A program made the translations under genes and the position numbers. A stretch of 64,000 nt of DNA from Streptomyces sp. NBC_01446 (GTDB lineage: Bacteria > Actinomycetota > Actinomycetes > Streptomycetales > Streptomycetaceae). Numbering within the stretch: the first letter of the stretch is position 1; each line of letters starts with the position of its first letter. The notes beneath the pieces are model-generated. The model made no database searches. It was given only the letters and a program-made list of their open reading frames with translations, and had not been told where the DNA came from. This document shows, in pieces, positions 8,540-17,365 of this stretch. The stretch lies in assembly GCF_026340095.1 (NCBI RefSeq), contig NZ_JAPEPO010000001.1, positions 2,510,501 to 2,574,500 on the forward strand, written 5' to 3'.

Positions 8540-9732
8540 CGACGACCGTGACCGTCGCGGCCCGGGTGCGCCCTCCCCGTGCCGCCGCCCGCCTCCGCCA
8601 CGCCCTGTGGTGGCTCGTCCTCACCCTCACCGGCGGTGTGGAGCGCCGGGGCCGGCTCCCGCGCGGCGGCTGCGTCGTGGTCGCCAACCACAGCTCGCAC
8701 GCCGACACCGCGGCGCTGCTCGCCGCGCTCGACGCGACGCACGCGCCGGCGATCGGTGCGGCGGCCGACTACTGGTTCGCCTCGCCCTGGCGCGCCCGGA
8801 TCTGCAGCCGCCTCGCCGCCGGGTTCCCGGTGCGGCGCTCGGGCGGGGGCATGGACGACCTGCTCGGCATGGCGGACACGCTGCGCGCGGGCCGCGCCGT
8901 GGTCCTCTTCCCCGAGGGCACGCGCGCGCGTGCGGGTGAGCTGGGGTCGTTCCACCGGGGCGCGCTGGTCCTGGCGGAGCACGCGCGCGTACCGGTCGTG
9001 CCGGTCGCGATCGCGGGCACGGACCGGCTCCTGCCCAAGCACGGCAGGCTGCGCCCGGCCCTGGTCCGGGTGCGGATCGGCCGGCCGCTCGCGTACACGG
9101 CGACTCCGGAGGAGGCCCGTAAGGCGGTCGCGGCGCTGCATGACCGTACGGTCGCGGAGCCGCTGCGGGACTCCCGCGTCCGCAAGTTCCTGGCCCGCGT
9201 GATCAGCGCACGGCTCGGGCTGCTCCTGGCCTTCGCATGGGCGTTCGCGGAGGCGCTGAGCTGGCCGCTGATGCCGGAGCTGTTCCTCGCGGTGGCGTGC
9301 GTCGCGGTGCCGCGCCGGGCCCTGAAGCTGTCCGTCACCGCGCTCGCGGGCAGCCTCGCGGGCGGCCTGCTCGCACTCCACCTGGCGTCCATGGGCGTGT
9401 CGTTGCCCGCACCTCTGACGACGGACCGGATGCGGGCGGAGGTCCGTCACGAACTGTCCGTCGAGGGCGCGTCGGCGGTACGCCACCAGCCCTGGAACGG
9501 CATCCCCTTCAAGGTCTACGCGAAGGAGGCGGGCCGCGCGGACGTCCCCGTCACGGACTGGCTGTCCGAGTCGGCGCGTGCCCGCGGTTCGCGCACGCTC
9601 ACCGTGGGGCTCGCGTTCGGCGCGTTCGGCTTCCTGGTACACCGGCTGCGCAGGCTCTACGGGCTCTACCTGGGGCTGCTGAGCGGCGGTTTCGCGGCCG
9701 GTCTCTCGCTCGTCGTGGCGGGCTGGAGCTGA
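8536..9732 (+). CDS. 1-acylglycerol-3-phosphate acyltransferase (PlsC) fused to a VTT/DedA-like membrane domain
   Basis: A 398-aa two-domain protein. Residues about 1-215 are a PlsC acyltransferase with the HX4D catalytic motif (NHSSHADT near residue 52) and [11 protein letters not shown] near 130, which acylates lysophosphatidate. Residues about 230-398 are a membrane domain with [25 protein letters not shown] and GSLAGG features, then a soluble loop with [14 protein letters not shown] and two further helices. This pattern resembles YqaA/DedA (VTT) proteins, implicated in lipid flipping. The start is the GTG at 8536 overlapping the CdsA stop (GTGA); the long open frame upstream (from 8218) is CdsA sequence in another frame. 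The fusion suggests synthesis coupled to transbilayer movement, which is inference. Confidence 0.82.
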   Translation: MTTTVTVAARVRPPRAAARLRHALWWLVLTLTGGVERRGRLPRGGCVVVANHSSHADTAALLAALDATHAPAIGAAADYWFASPWRARICSRLAAGFPVRRSGGGMDDLLGMADTLRAGRAVVLFPEGTRARAGELGSFHRGALVLAEHARVPVVPVAIAGTDRLLPKHGRLRPALVRVRIGRPLAYTATPEEARKAVAALHDRTVAEPLRDSRVRKFLARVISARLGLLLAFAWAFAEALSWPLMPELFLAVACVAVPRRALKLSVTALAGSLAGGLLALHLASMGVSLPAPLTTDRMRAEVRHELSVEGASAVRHQPWNGIPFKVYAKEAGRADVPVTDWLSESARARGSRTLTVGLAFGAFGFLVHRLRRLYGLYLGLLSGGFAAGLSLVVAGWS

Positions 9733-9805
9733 CGCGGCCCGTCACGGCCGGCCCCGCGGCGCCCCGAACCAGGCGATGACAGCGGCATCCCCGACCCCGC
9801 TCACG

Positions 9806-9811
9806 TACCTT
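9806..9811 (+). promoter_or_regulatory. -10 box of the beta-lactamase gene (leaderless)
   Basis: TACCTT lies 7 bases before the ATG at 9819 and there is no Shine-Dalgarno sequence in between. The gene is probably transcribed from its own start codon rather than only as an extension of the phospholipid operon that ends 86 bases upstream. Confidence 0.4.
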
Positions 9812-9818
9812 CGAGATC

Positions 9819-10721
9819 ATGAATTTACCTCCCTCCCGCAGGACCCTCCTCGGCGCCGCGGCCCTGGCGCCCGTCCTCCTCTCCGTGCCCGGCACCGCGA
9901 GCGCGGCGCCCTCCCCCGAGGCCGGCGGCGACGCCCGGCGCCGGCTGAGCGAGCTGGAGGCGGGCTACCCAGGCCGCATCGGGGTGCACGCCCTGCACAC
10001 CGGCACCGGCGCCGTCCTCGCCTACCGCGCGCACGAACGCTTCGCGATCGCCTCGACGTTCAAGGTCCTCGCCGCCTCGGCGATCCTGCACAGGGCGCGC
10101 GAGCAGGAGCCCGGGCTGCTCGACGTGCTGATCCGCTACGGACGCGACGACCTCGTGGCCGCGTCGCCCCGCACCGAGCTGCACCTCGAAACCGGCATGA
10201 CGGTACGGGAGCTGTGCGACGCCGCCATCACCTACAGCGACAACACCGCGGCCAATTTGCTGATGCGCCGGATCGGCGGCCCCGGCGGCGTCACCGCGTT
10301 CGCCCGCTCGCTCGGCGACTCCGTGACCCGGCTCGACCGGTGGGAGACCGACCTCAACACGAACCTCCCCGGCGACCGGCGGGACACCACGACGCCCGCC
10401 GCCATGACCGAGGACCTGCGCGCGCTGGTCCTCGGCGACGCCCTCCACCCGCTCGACCGCGGCCAGCTGACCCGGTGGCTGGTGGAGAACACCACCGGCG
10501 ACAAGCGGATCCGCGCGGGGCTCCCGCCGGGCTGGCGGGTCGGCGACAAGACCGGGTCGCCCGCCTACGGCGGGGTCAACGACGTGGCCGTGGCCTGGCC
10601 GCCGGGCGGCGGGGCTCCCCTGGTCGTCTCCGTGTACACGACCCGGCTCGACCCGGACACCCCGGGCGAGGACCGGATCGCCGCCGACATCACGCGCGTC
10701 GCCGTGGACGCACTGCTCTGA
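9819..10721 (+). CDS. Class A (Ambler A) beta-lactamase, exported
   Basis: A 300-aa serine beta-lactamase. The signal SRRTLLGAAALAPVLL ending in ASAAP resembles a Tat leader (twin Arg, moderately hydrophobic). All active-site elements are present: the STFK nucleophile motif near residue 77, SDN near 145, the omega-loop ETDLN near 183, and the KTGS triad (GDKTGSPAYG) near 243. It hydrolyses beta-lactams outside the membrane and is typical of streptomycete chromosomes, where it gives intrinsic resistance. No BlaR/AmpR-type regulator is adjacent. A 12-bp-stem hairpin follows the stop. Confidence 0.95.
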   Translation: MNLPPSRRTLLGAAALAPVLLSVPGTASAAPSPEAGGDARRRLSELEAGYPGRIGVHALHTGTGAVLAYRAHERFAIASTFKVLAASAILHRAREQEPGLLDVLIRYGRDDLVAASPRTELHLETGMTVRELCDAAITYSDNTAANLLMRRIGGPGGVTAFARSLGDSVTRLDRWETDLNTNLPGDRRDTTTPAAMTEDLRALVLGDALHPLDRGQLTRWLVENTTGDKRIRAGLPPGWRVGDKTGSPAYGGVNDVAVAWPPGGGAPLVVSVYTTRLDPDTPGEDRIAADITRVAVDALL

Positions 10722-10735
10722 CCCCGGACACGACA

Positions 10736-10772
10736 CCGCCTCCGACCGGGGTGGGGCCCTGGTCGGAGGCGG
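10736..10772. terminator. Bidirectional hairpin between bla and pruA
   Basis: CCGCCTCCGACC (10736-10747) pairs perfectly with GGTCGGAGGCGG (10761-10772) across a 13-nt loop. It lies 14 bases after the beta-lactamase stop and 42 bases beyond the end of the convergent pruA, so it can serve both transcripts. There is no U-tract, which is common for high-G+C terminators. Confidence 0.65.
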
Positions 10773-10814
10773 GGGCGGGTGGGGGCGGTCCGTGCGGGCC
10801 GCCCGGGGTGGGCG

Positions 10815-12446
10815 TCAGCCCATGTGCGGGTAGCCGTACTCGGTCGGCGGGACCAGCGTCTCCTTGATGGCGCGGGTCAGGGTCCAGCGCTGCAGGTTCT
10901 GTGGGGCGCCGGCCTTGTCGTTGGTGCCGGAGGCGCGGCCGCCGCCGAAGGGCTGCTGGCCGACGACGGCGCCGGTCGACTTGTCGTTGATGTAGAAGTT
11001 GCCCGCGGCGTAGCGGAGCTTCTCCATCGTGTGGGCGGCCGCGGCGCGGTCGTTGGAGATGACCGAGCCCGTCAGGGCGTAGTCCGACGCCGACTCCATC
11101 TGGGTCAGCATGTCGTCGTACTTGTCGTCCTCGTAGACGTGGACGGCGAGGAACGGGCCGAAGTACTCGGTCTTGAAGACCTCGTTCTCCGGGTCCGCGC
11201 ACTCGACGACGGTCGGGCGCACGAAGTAGCCGACCGAGTCGTCGTAGGTGCCGCCCGCGACGATGGTGCAGGAGTCGTCGGCCTTGGCGCGGTCGATGGC
11301 CGCCTTGTTCTTGGCGAACGCGCGGTCGTCGATGACGGCGCCGATGAAGTTCGACAGGTCGGTGACGTCACCCATCTTGATGCCGTCGACCTCGGCCGCG
11401 AACTCCTCCTTGAAGCCGGAGTTCCAGATGGAGGCCGGGATGTACGCGCGCGAGCTCGCGGAGCACTTCTGGCCCTGGAACTCGAAGGAGCCGCGGGTCA
11501 GGGCCGTCTTGAGGACGGCGCGGTCGGCGCTCGGGTGGGCGACGACGAAGTCCTTGCCGCCGGTCTCGCCGACGAGACGCGGGTAGGTGCGGTACTTCGC
11601 GATGTTCTCGCCGACCGTCTTCCACAGGTGCTGGAAGGTCGGGGTCGAGCCGGTGAAGTGGATGCCGGCCAGGTCGCGGTGGTTGAGGGCGACCTCGGAG
11701 ACCGCGATGCCGTCACCGGTGACGAGGTTGATGACGCCCTTGGGCAGGCCGGCCTCTTCGAGGAGCTGCATGAGCAGCACGGCGGCGTGGGTCTGCGTCG
11801 GGGACGGCTTCCAGACCACCACGTTGCCCATGAGGGCGGGGGCGGTGGGGAGGTTGCCCGCGATGGCGGTGAAGTTGAAGGGCGTGATCGCGTAGACGAA
11901 GCCCTCGAGCGGGCGGTGGTCCATGCGGTTCCACACGCCGGTCGAGTTCGCCGGGGGCTGCTCCGCGAGGATCTGGCGCGCGTAGTGCACGTTGAAGCGC
12001 CAGAAGTCGACGAGCTCACAGGGGGTGTCGATCTCGGCCTGCTGCGCGGTCTTCGACTGGCCGAGCATCGTGGACGCGGCGAGGGTCTCGCGCCACGTCG
12101 TGGAGAGCAGCTCGGCGGCGCGCAGGATGATCGCGGCGCGGTCGTCGAAGGACATCGCGCGCCAGGCCGGGGCGGCGGCGAGCGCGGCGTCGATCGCGTC
12201 CTGCGCGTCCTGCTGCGTGGCGCCGCGGCCGGTACCGATGACGGCCTTGTGGTTGTGCGGCTGGACGACGGTGAACTCGTCACCGCCACCGAGGCGCTTG
12301 ACGCCGCCGATGGTCATCGACAGCTCGATCGGGTTCTCGGCAAGCTCCTTGAGCTTGACCTCGAGGCGCGCTCGCTCCGGGGAGCCGGGGGCGTAGCCGT
12401 GCACCGGCTCGTTGACGGGAGCGGGGACCTGGGTTACGGCGTCCAT
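10815..12446 (-). CDS. pruA: 1-pyrroline-5-carboxylate dehydrogenase
   Basis: Oxidises glutamate semialdehyde/P5C to glutamate with NAD+, the second step of proline catabolism. The 543-aa protein is of the long monofunctional P5CDH type. It has the catalytic Cys in FEFQGQKCSASSRAYIP near residue 310, the Glu in RLVGETGGKDF near 280, and the aldehyde dehydrogenase closing block FGGGRASGTNDKAG near 500. GGAAGAGG precedes the ATG at 12446. Proline dehydrogenase lies upstream on the same strand with a 170-base gap in which I see no gene, giving a two-gene put operon. Confidence 0.96.
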   Translation of the reverse strand: MDAVTQVPAPVNEPVHGYAPGSPERARLEVKLKELAENPIELSMTIGGVKRLGGGDEFTVVQPHNHKAVIGTGRGATQQDAQDAIDAALAAAPAWRAMSFDDRAAIILRAAELLSTTWRETLAASTMLGQSKTAQQAEIDTPCELVDFWRFNVHYARQILAEQPPANSTGVWNRMDHRPLEGFVYAITPFNFTAIAGNLPTAPALMGNVVVWKPSPTQTHAAVLLMQLLEEAGLPKGVINLVTGDGIAVSEVALNHRDLAGIHFTGSTPTFQHLWKTVGENIAKYRTYPRLVGETGGKDFVVAHPSADRAVLKTALTRGSFEFQGQKCSASSRAYIPASIWNSGFKEEFAAEVDGIKMGDVTDLSNFIGAVIDDRAFAKNKAAIDRAKADDSCTIVAGGTYDDSVGYFVRPTVVECADPENEVFKTEYFGPFLAVHVYEDDKYDDMLTQMESASDYALTGSVISNDRAAAAHTMEKLRYAAGNFYINDKSTGAVVGQQPFGGGRASGTNDKAGAPQNLQRWTLTRAIKETLVPPTEYGYPHMG

Positions 12447-12616
12447 GACTTACCTCTTCCGAGTAAATCCCGGGCTTCAGCAGGGAGGATCTGAAACCAC
12501 GGCGTACGTTGTCTGGCGGTCAGGGCTTGACCTTCACGAGACCGCGGCGTCGGTCGGGTGAGAAGCCCCCAGGGGTGGAGTCACGAGTCTCGGAACTCCT
12601 TTGACAGGGGTGGGGC

Positions 12617-13597
12617 TCAGCCCTTGGTGAGGATGGAGCGGGCGAAGAACAGCAGGTTGGCGGGCTTCTCCGCGAGGCGGCGCATGAAGTAGCCGTACCA
12701 GTCGGTGCCGTACGCGGTGTAGACGCGCATCCGGTGGCCCTCGGCGGCGAGACGGACGTGCTCGTCGCTGCGGATCCCGTACAGCATCTGGAACTCGTAC
12801 TCGTCCAGCTTGCGCCCGGCGCGGCGGGCGAGCTCCTGGCTGATGGAGATGAGGCGCGGGTCGTGGGACCCGATCATCGGGTACCCGTCGCCCTCCATCA
12901 GAACCTTCAGGATGCGGACGTACGCCTTGTCGATCTCGCCCTTGTCCTGGTACGCGACGGAGGCGGGCTCCTTGTAGGCGCCCTTCACGATGCGCACGCG
13001 GCTGCCGGCGGCGGCCAGGCGGCGGGCGTCGTCCTCGGTGCGGAAGAGGTAGGCCTGGATGACGCATCCGGTCTGCGGGAAGTCCTTCCGCAGCTCCTCG
13101 TGGATGGCGAACATCGAGTCGAGGGTGGTGTGGTCCTCGGCGTCCAGGGTGACCGTGGTGCCGATCTCGGCGGCGGCCTCGACGACCGGGCGGACGTTGG
13201 CGAGGGCCAGCTCGTGGCCGCCCGGGAATTTATCAGCGAGCCCGGAGGGCTCTCCGTTGAGGGCGGTGGTGGGCGACGGGAGGGACTGGCCGAACATCGA
13301 CAGCTTGACGGACATCTCGGCCTTGGTGCCGAGGCCCAGGTCCTTGAGGCGTGCGATCAGCTCGAGGTAGGCGTCGCGCGCGGCGGCGGCCTGCTCGGGG
13401 GTGGTGATGTCCTCGCCGACCACGTCGAGGGTGACTTCGAGGCCCCTGCCGCAGGCGTCCACGACGATCGGCACGACGTCGTCGACGCCCTCACCGGCGA
13501 TGAACCGGTCGACGACCTGCTTCGTGCCGGGGGCTGCCGAGATGAAACGGCGCATCCTGTCGCTGCGCGACGCGGCGAGAATCACGGGACCCAGCAC
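12617..13597 (-). CDS. Proline dehydrogenase (monofunctional)
   Basis: FAD-dependent oxidation of proline to pyrroline-5-carboxylate, passing electrons to the respiratory chain. The 326-aa protein is a bare PRODH barrel without the PutA DNA-binding or P5CDH parts. Conserved blocks include TVTLDAEDHT, VRIVKGAYKEP, the barrel end MRVYTAYGTDWYGYFMRRL and AEKPANLLFFARSI. The GTG at 13597 (LGPVILAASRSDRMRR) has GGAGG eight bases ahead; an in-frame GTG-less extension to 13675 is not family-like and covers the promoter. It is transcribed away from a PucR regulator and is followed by pruA. Confidence 0.95.
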   Translation of the reverse strand: MLGPVILAASRSDRMRRFISAAPGTKQVVDRFIAGEGVDDVVPIVVDACGRGLEVTLDVVGEDITTPEQAAAARDAYLELIARLKDLGLGTKAEMSVKLSMFGQSLPSPTTALNGEPSGLADKFPGGHELALANVRPVVEAAAEIGTTVTLDAEDHTTLDSMFAIHEELRKDFPQTGCVIQAYLFRTEDDARRLAAAGSRVRIVKGAYKEPASVAYQDKGEIDKAYVRILKVLMEGDGYPMIGSHDPRLISISQELARRAGRKLDEYEFQMLYGIRSDEHVRLAAEGHRMRVYTAYGTDWYGYFMRRLAEKPANLLFFARSILTKG

Positions 13598-13630
13598 GGG
13601 GCACCTCCACGGAGAGTACGAACGAGTGGC

Positions 13631-13659
13631 CCTATCGGTGTAGACGAACTGAATCGCAA
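13631..13659 (-). promoter_or_regulatory. Promoter of the proline dehydrogenase-pruA operon
   Basis: On the minus strand TTGCGA (13654-13659) and GATAGG (13631-13636) are spaced by 17 bases, giving a start near 13624 and a leader of about 27 nt that contains the GGAGG ribosome binding site. Confidence 0.5.
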
Positions 13660-13751
13660 CAGACCGGTACGGCACGGAGAACCACCGTGAAATCTAAGGA
13701 TCCCTCCGATCCGGTGCCATCGACAGCTGTCACGCATCTGTGGCCACCACC

Positions 13752-13767
13752 TCAGACATTTGTCTGA
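13752..13767. promoter_or_regulatory. Candidate operator TCAGACA-N2-TGTCTGA
   Basis: Perfect 7-base arms with a 2-base centre lie in the 201-base divergent region, 32 bases before the PucR start and 93 bases upstream of the proline dehydrogenase -35 box. The site is well placed for a PucR-type activator acting on the put operon and on its own gene. No second copy was noticed in the region. Confidence 0.5.
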
Positions 13768-13798
13768 AGAGTTCGGTGGGGTGCGCGAGAATGGCGGG

Positions 13799-14968
13799 GT
13801 GAAGGGCGACTACCAGGAACTGGTCGACGAGATCTCGGCGCTGCTCAGCGCCCCCGCGACGCTGGAGAACCGGGATTTCGGCCTGATCGCGTTCGGCGCG
13901 CACGACAGCGACAGCGATTTCGACGAATCGACGCTGGACCCCGTCCGCACCCGCTCGATCCTGACCCGCCGCTCCACCGCGGCGGTGCGCACCTGGTTCG
14001 AGGGCTTCGGCATCGCCCGTGCCACCGGACCCGTCCGCATCCCGCCGACGCCGGAGGCCGGGGTCTACCGGGGCCGCATCTGCCTTCCCGTACGCCATCG
14101 GGGTGTCGTCCTCGGCTATGTGTGGCTGCTCGACGACGATCCGGGTCCGACCGAGCAGCAGCTGACCGCCGCGATGGAGGTGGCGGGCCGTATCGGCGCG
14201 CTGCTCGCGGACGAGGCGCAGGCGGGCGCCGACCTGACCCGCGAGTTCCGCGAGGTGCTCACGGCCGAGCGCGGCTGGCAGCGGGACATGGCGGTGGCGG
14301 CCCTGCGCACGGCGCTCGGCCCGCGCGCGGACGGGCTGCACGCGGTGGTGTGCGTCGCGCCGTGGCCGTCGGCGGACCCGGACAGCGCATCCGGTGGCCT
14401 GTCCTTCCGTACGATCCCCGCGGCCGACGCGCTGTGCACGGTGCCGTGGGGCGCGGCCGGGCAGGCCCTGGCCCTCCTGGTGCGGCTGCGTGCGGCGGAC
14501 GCGCTCGGGCCGGCCATGGCGGCGACGGCGAAGCTTCGGGAGCGCGCCGGTACGGCGGTCGTCGCGGCGGGTTTCGGGGGCCCGCGGCGCGAACTGGGTG
14601 AGCTCGGGGCCGCCTGGCAGGAGGCGACGGCGGCGGCGCGCGCGGCGCTCGCCGAGCCGCGTCTCGGCCCGGACGCGCACTGGGCGGCGATCGGCCCGTA
14701 CCGCCTGTTGACCGCGCTGCCCCCGGACACGGCGCACGACCCGGCCCTGGCCCCGCTCCTGCTGCCGGCCAACCGCCAACTGGCCCGCACCGCCGAGGTG
14801 TTCCTCGACTGCGCGGGCCAGGCGGGCCGCACGGCGGCGGAGTTGGGCATCCACCGCCAGACCCTCTACTACCGTCTGTCCCGCGTGGAGCAGCTCACCG
14901 GGCTCGACCTGGACGACGGCGAGGACCGGCTGCTGCTGCACATGGGGCTCAAGGCTTCACGCCTGTGA
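13799..14968 (+). CDS. PucR-family transcriptional regulator (proline-utilisation regulator)
   Basis: A 389-aa regulator with a GAF-like N-terminal sensory region, a central GGDEF-like scaffold and a C-terminal PucR helix-turn-helix ([20 protein letters not shown] near residues 345-365). Regulators of this class sit beside proDH/pruA in actinobacteria and activate proline catabolism when proline is present. The GTG at 13799 ([13 protein letters not shown]) is preferred; an in-frame TTG at 13760 lies inside the palindrome and adds residues of no family character. The gene is divergent from proline dehydrogenase and its 3' end overlaps the convergent TetR gene by 12 bases. Confidence 0.85.
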   Translation: MKGDYQELVDEISALLSAPATLENRDFGLIAFGAHDSDSDFDESTLDPVRTRSILTRRSTAAVRTWFEGFGIARATGPVRIPPTPEAGVYRGRICLPVRHRGVVLGYVWLLDDDPGPTEQQLTAAMEVAGRIGALLADEAQAGADLTREFREVLTAERGWQRDMAVAALRTALGPRADGLHAVVCVAPWPSADPDSASGGLSFRTIPAADALCTVPWGAAGQALALLVRLRAADALGPAMAATAKLRERAGTAVVAAGFGGPRRELGELGAAWQEATAAARAALAEPRLGPDAHWAAIGPYRLLTALPPDTAHDPALAPLLLPANRQLARTAEVFLDCAGQAGRTAAELGIHRQTLYYRLSRVEQLTGLDLDDGEDRLLLHMGLKASRL

Positions 14969-15538
14969 CGCGCGCATCGCGTCCAGCAACAGCCGCAGGC
15001 CCTCGGTGAGTTCGTCGGCGCTGGGCGAGTAGTCCGCGTCGAAGGTGTGCTGGGCGACGAGCCCGAGGACCAGTACCGAGAAGAGCTTCCCGAGCGTGTG
15101 CACGCTCGGGTCGTCGGCCGGCGGCTCCTCCCCCATGACCATGCCGATGAAGCCGCGCCCCGCCTCGTGCTGAGCTTGCGCCAGCTGCTCGCGCACGACC
15201 GGCATCTTGTCGCCCATCGTCACGAGCTCGATGCTCAGGTGCCAGATGGACCCGGGCTTTCCGAGGCTGTCGGTGATCCCGGCCATCACGGCCCGGAACC
15301 GCTCCAACGAGCCGGCCGCACCGGGCAGTTCACCCACCGCGCTCCAGTCGTCCGAGGCCCCTTCGGCCAGCGCCACGTACGCCTGCGCGAGCAGCGCGTC
15401 CTTCGAGCCGTAGTGGTAGCCGATCGACGCCAGATTGGTCCCCGACTCCTTGACGATGTCGCGCGCCGTCGTGCGCACGAACCCCTTCTCCAGAAGGCAG
15501 CGCTTGGCGCCTTCGAGCAGATCCTCGCGATGTCCCAT
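14957..15538 (-). CDS. TetR-family repressor of the adjacent MFS exporter
   Basis: A 193-aa TetR protein. The N-terminal helix-turn-helix is [20 protein letters not shown] near residues 32-51, and the rest is an all-helical ligand-binding domain. The ATG at 15538 is chosen because TACGGT (15545-15550, minus strand) ends exactly six bases before it, giving a leaderless promoter; an in-frame ATG at 15562 would start upstream of that box. It is divergent from a DHA2-type multidrug exporter 135 bases away, with repeated sites in between, the classical local repressor/exporter arrangement. Ligand unknown. Confidence 0.9.
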   Translation of the reverse strand: MGHREDLLEGAKRCLLEKGFVRTTARDIVKESGTNLASIGYHYGSKDALLAQAYVALAEGASDDWSAVGELPGAAGSLERFRAVMAGITDSLGKPGSIWHLSIELVTMGDKMPVVREQLAQAQHEAGRGFIGMVMGEEPPADDPSVHTLGKLFSVLVLGLVAQHTFDADYSPSADELTEGLRLLLDAMRASQA

Positions 15539-15544
15539 GCGGCC

Positions 15545-15666
15545 ACCGTACCCCCGATTCATACGGGCGTCCTATACGGGCGTCCCATACAAACTCCCCA
15601 CGCCGACGTCACACACAGGCGATCTATACGCTCGTACTAGACAAGCGTTTAAGACGCCCGTACAGT
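15545..15666. promoter_or_regulatory. TetR/MFS divergent control region with direct and inverted repeats
   Basis: Two tandem 13-base repeats ATACGGGCGTCCT (15561-15573) and ATACGGGCGTCCC (15574-15586) are followed by a further ATAC, and an inverted copy GACGCCCGTA lies at 15653-15662. The MFS promoter reads TAGACA (15638-15643), 17 bases, TACAGT (15661-15666), with the ATG seven bases on, so that transcript is leaderless. The inverted copy overlaps the MFS -10 and the direct repeats lie just upstream of the TetR promoter, so a bound TetR could shut both. Confidence 0.6.
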
Positions 15667-15673
15667 CCTCCTC

Positions 15674-17209
15674 ATGACGAACTCACCGAGCACCAACTCC
15701 CGTGCGGGGCGCCGTGAATGGACGGCTCTCGCGGTCCTGATGCTTCCGCTGCTCCTCGTCTCGATGGACGTCTCCGTCCTCTACTTCGCGATCCCCTCGA
15801 TCAGCGCGGACCTCGAGCCCACCGGCACCCAGCAGCTGTGGATCTTCGACATCTACGCGTTCGTGCTCGCCGGCCTGCTGATGACGATGGGCTCCCTCGG
15901 CGACCGCATCGGCCGACGCAAGCTCCTGATGATCGGCGCCACCGCCTTCGGCGCCGCCTCCGTCTGCGCGGCCTACGCGAACAGCGCGGAAATGCTGATC
16001 GCGGCCCGGGCGATCCTCGGCATCGGCGGCGCGACCCTGATGCCCACGACGATGGCTCTGGTGCGCAACATGTTCCGCGACGACAAACAGCGTGCGACGG
16101 CCATCGGCATCTGGTCCGGCGTCATGACCGGTGGCATCGCGCTCGGCTCGGTGATGAGCGGCATCCTCGTCGAGCACTTCTGGTGGGGCTCGGTCTTCCT
16201 CGTCAACCTGCCCGCGATGGCCCTGCTCCTGCTGCTCGCCCCGGTCCTGCTCCCCGAGTTCAAGGACCCGCGGCCGGGCCGCTTCGACTTCCTGAGCGTC
16301 CCGCTGTCGATGGCCGCGGTGCTCCCCCTCGTCTACGGCATCAAGGAGATCCCCTCCGAGGGCTTCGAGCCGCTCTACGTCGCCTCGGTCGTCGTCGGCC
16401 TCGTCTTCGGGGCCCTGTTCGTACGCCGTCAGCGCACCGTCGAGTCACCGATGATCTCGCCGGCCCTCTTCCGGGGCCGCGGCTTCGGCCCCGCCGTCAC
16501 CCTCAACCTCATCTCGGCCTTCGCGATGATGGGGTCGGCGTACTTCACCACGCAGTACCTCCAGGCCGTCCTCGGCAAGAGCGCACTCGAAGCGGCGCTG
16601 TGGGCGCTCGCGCCGACCGTGTTCATCGGCCTCGCGGCCCCCATCGCCACCGTCCTCGTGCAGCGGGGCGTGCACCGCGGCTCCGTCGTCACCTCCGGCT
16701 TCCTGACCAGCGCCTGCGGCTACGGCCTCCTGACGCTGACCGGCACGGACTCGCTGTGGACCGTCCTGGCCGGAGCGGGTGTACTCGCCTCCGGCGCGGT
16801 GATCGTGGGTTCGCAGCTGACCGACCTGGCGCTCGGCGCGGCCCCCGCGGAGAAGGCGGGCGCGGCGTCGTCCCTCCTCGAGACGGGCCAGGAGTTCGGC
16901 GGCGCCCTCGGCATGGCCGTCCTGGGCTCGATCGGTACGGCGGTCTACCGCCACGAGATCGGCGACGCGCCGGCCGAGGCGAAGGAGACGCTGGGCGGAG
17001 CGCTCGCGGTGGCGCAGCACCTGCCGGGCCGGGCGGGCGACGCACTCCTCGCGTCAGCCCGGGAGGCGTTCACGAGCGGCATGCACATCGCTGCGCTGGC
17101 CGGCGCGGCGATCCTGCTGGGGGCGGCTGTCCTGGCCCTGCGGGGCCTGCGCGGGGTGGCTGCGCCGCAGCGGGAGGAGCAGCGGGAGCCGGAGGGGGCG
17201 ACGGCCTGA
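15674..17209 (+). CDS. MFS multidrug exporter, DHA2 (14-TM, SmvA/QacA type)
   Basis: A 511-aa drug:proton antiporter. SMDVSVLYFAIPSISADLEP in the first helix, the WIFDIYAFVLAGLLMTMGSL segment and the loop motif GDRIGRRKLL (motif A) place it with QacA/SmvA-like exporters. GLVLA-type motif C is seen as GVMTGGIALGSVMSG near residues 155-170. About fourteen membrane segments are visible and the C-terminus is a charged tail. Expression is probably controlled by the divergent TetR. Likely substrates are cationic or lipophilic toxic compounds; none can be specified. Confidence 0.9.
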   Translation: MTNSPSTNSRAGRREWTALAVLMLPLLLVSMDVSVLYFAIPSISADLEPTGTQQLWIFDIYAFVLAGLLMTMGSLGDRIGRRKLLMIGATAFGAASVCAAYANSAEMLIAARAILGIGGATLMPTTMALVRNMFRDDKQRATAIGIWSGVMTGGIALGSVMSGILVEHFWWGSVFLVNLPAMALLLLLAPVLLPEFKDPRPGRFDFLSVPLSMAAVLPLVYGIKEIPSEGFEPLYVASVVVGLVFGALFVRRQRTVESPMISPALFRGRGFGPAVTLNLISAFAMMGSAYFTTQYLQAVLGKSALEAALWALAPTVFIGLAAPIATVLVQRGVHRGSVVTSGFLTSACGYGLLTLTGTDSLWTVLAGAGVLASGAVIVGSQLTDLALGAAPAEKAGAASSLLETGQEFGGALGMAVLGSIGTAVYRHEIGDAPAEAKETLGGALAVAQHLPGRAGDALLASAREAFTSGMHIAALAGAAILLGAAVLALRGLRGVAAPQREEQREPEGATA

Positions 17210-17243
17210 TCTCCCCTCGACCCGCACCTTCCCCAATGTCCTC

Positions 17244-17282
17244 AAACGCCGGGCGGGCTGAATTTCAGCCCGTCCGGCGTTT
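17244..17282. terminator. Long palindrome after the MFS gene
   Basis: Arms 17244-17262 and 17264-17282 pair over 19 bases with one G-U. The shared core AGCCCGTCCGGCG recurs in a second hairpin at 46165-46217, so this belongs to a dispersed palindromic family as well as acting as a terminator 35 bases after the exporter stop. Confidence 0.65.
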
Positions 17283-17294
17283 AGGTCGGGGGAG

Positions 17295-17337
17295 AAAAAA
17301 AGAAGGGCCCGGGCCACCAAAAGGGTGACCCGGGCCC
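17295..17337 (-). terminator. Intrinsic terminator of serA
   Basis: Read on the minus strand, a 14-bp GC stem (arms 17324-17337 and 17305-17318, one G-U, 5-nt loop) is followed by CTTC and seven T (17301-17295). This is a textbook factor-independent terminator about 30 bases after the serA stop. Confidence 0.85.
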
Positions 17338-17365
17338 GACCACGTACCAAGAACTAGTCCGTGAA

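Noticed and set aside
12534..13067. A 177-aa minus-strand frame within proline dehydrogenase
   Set aside because: It is an out-of-frame shadow of the PRODH barrel with Arg/Pro-rich composition.
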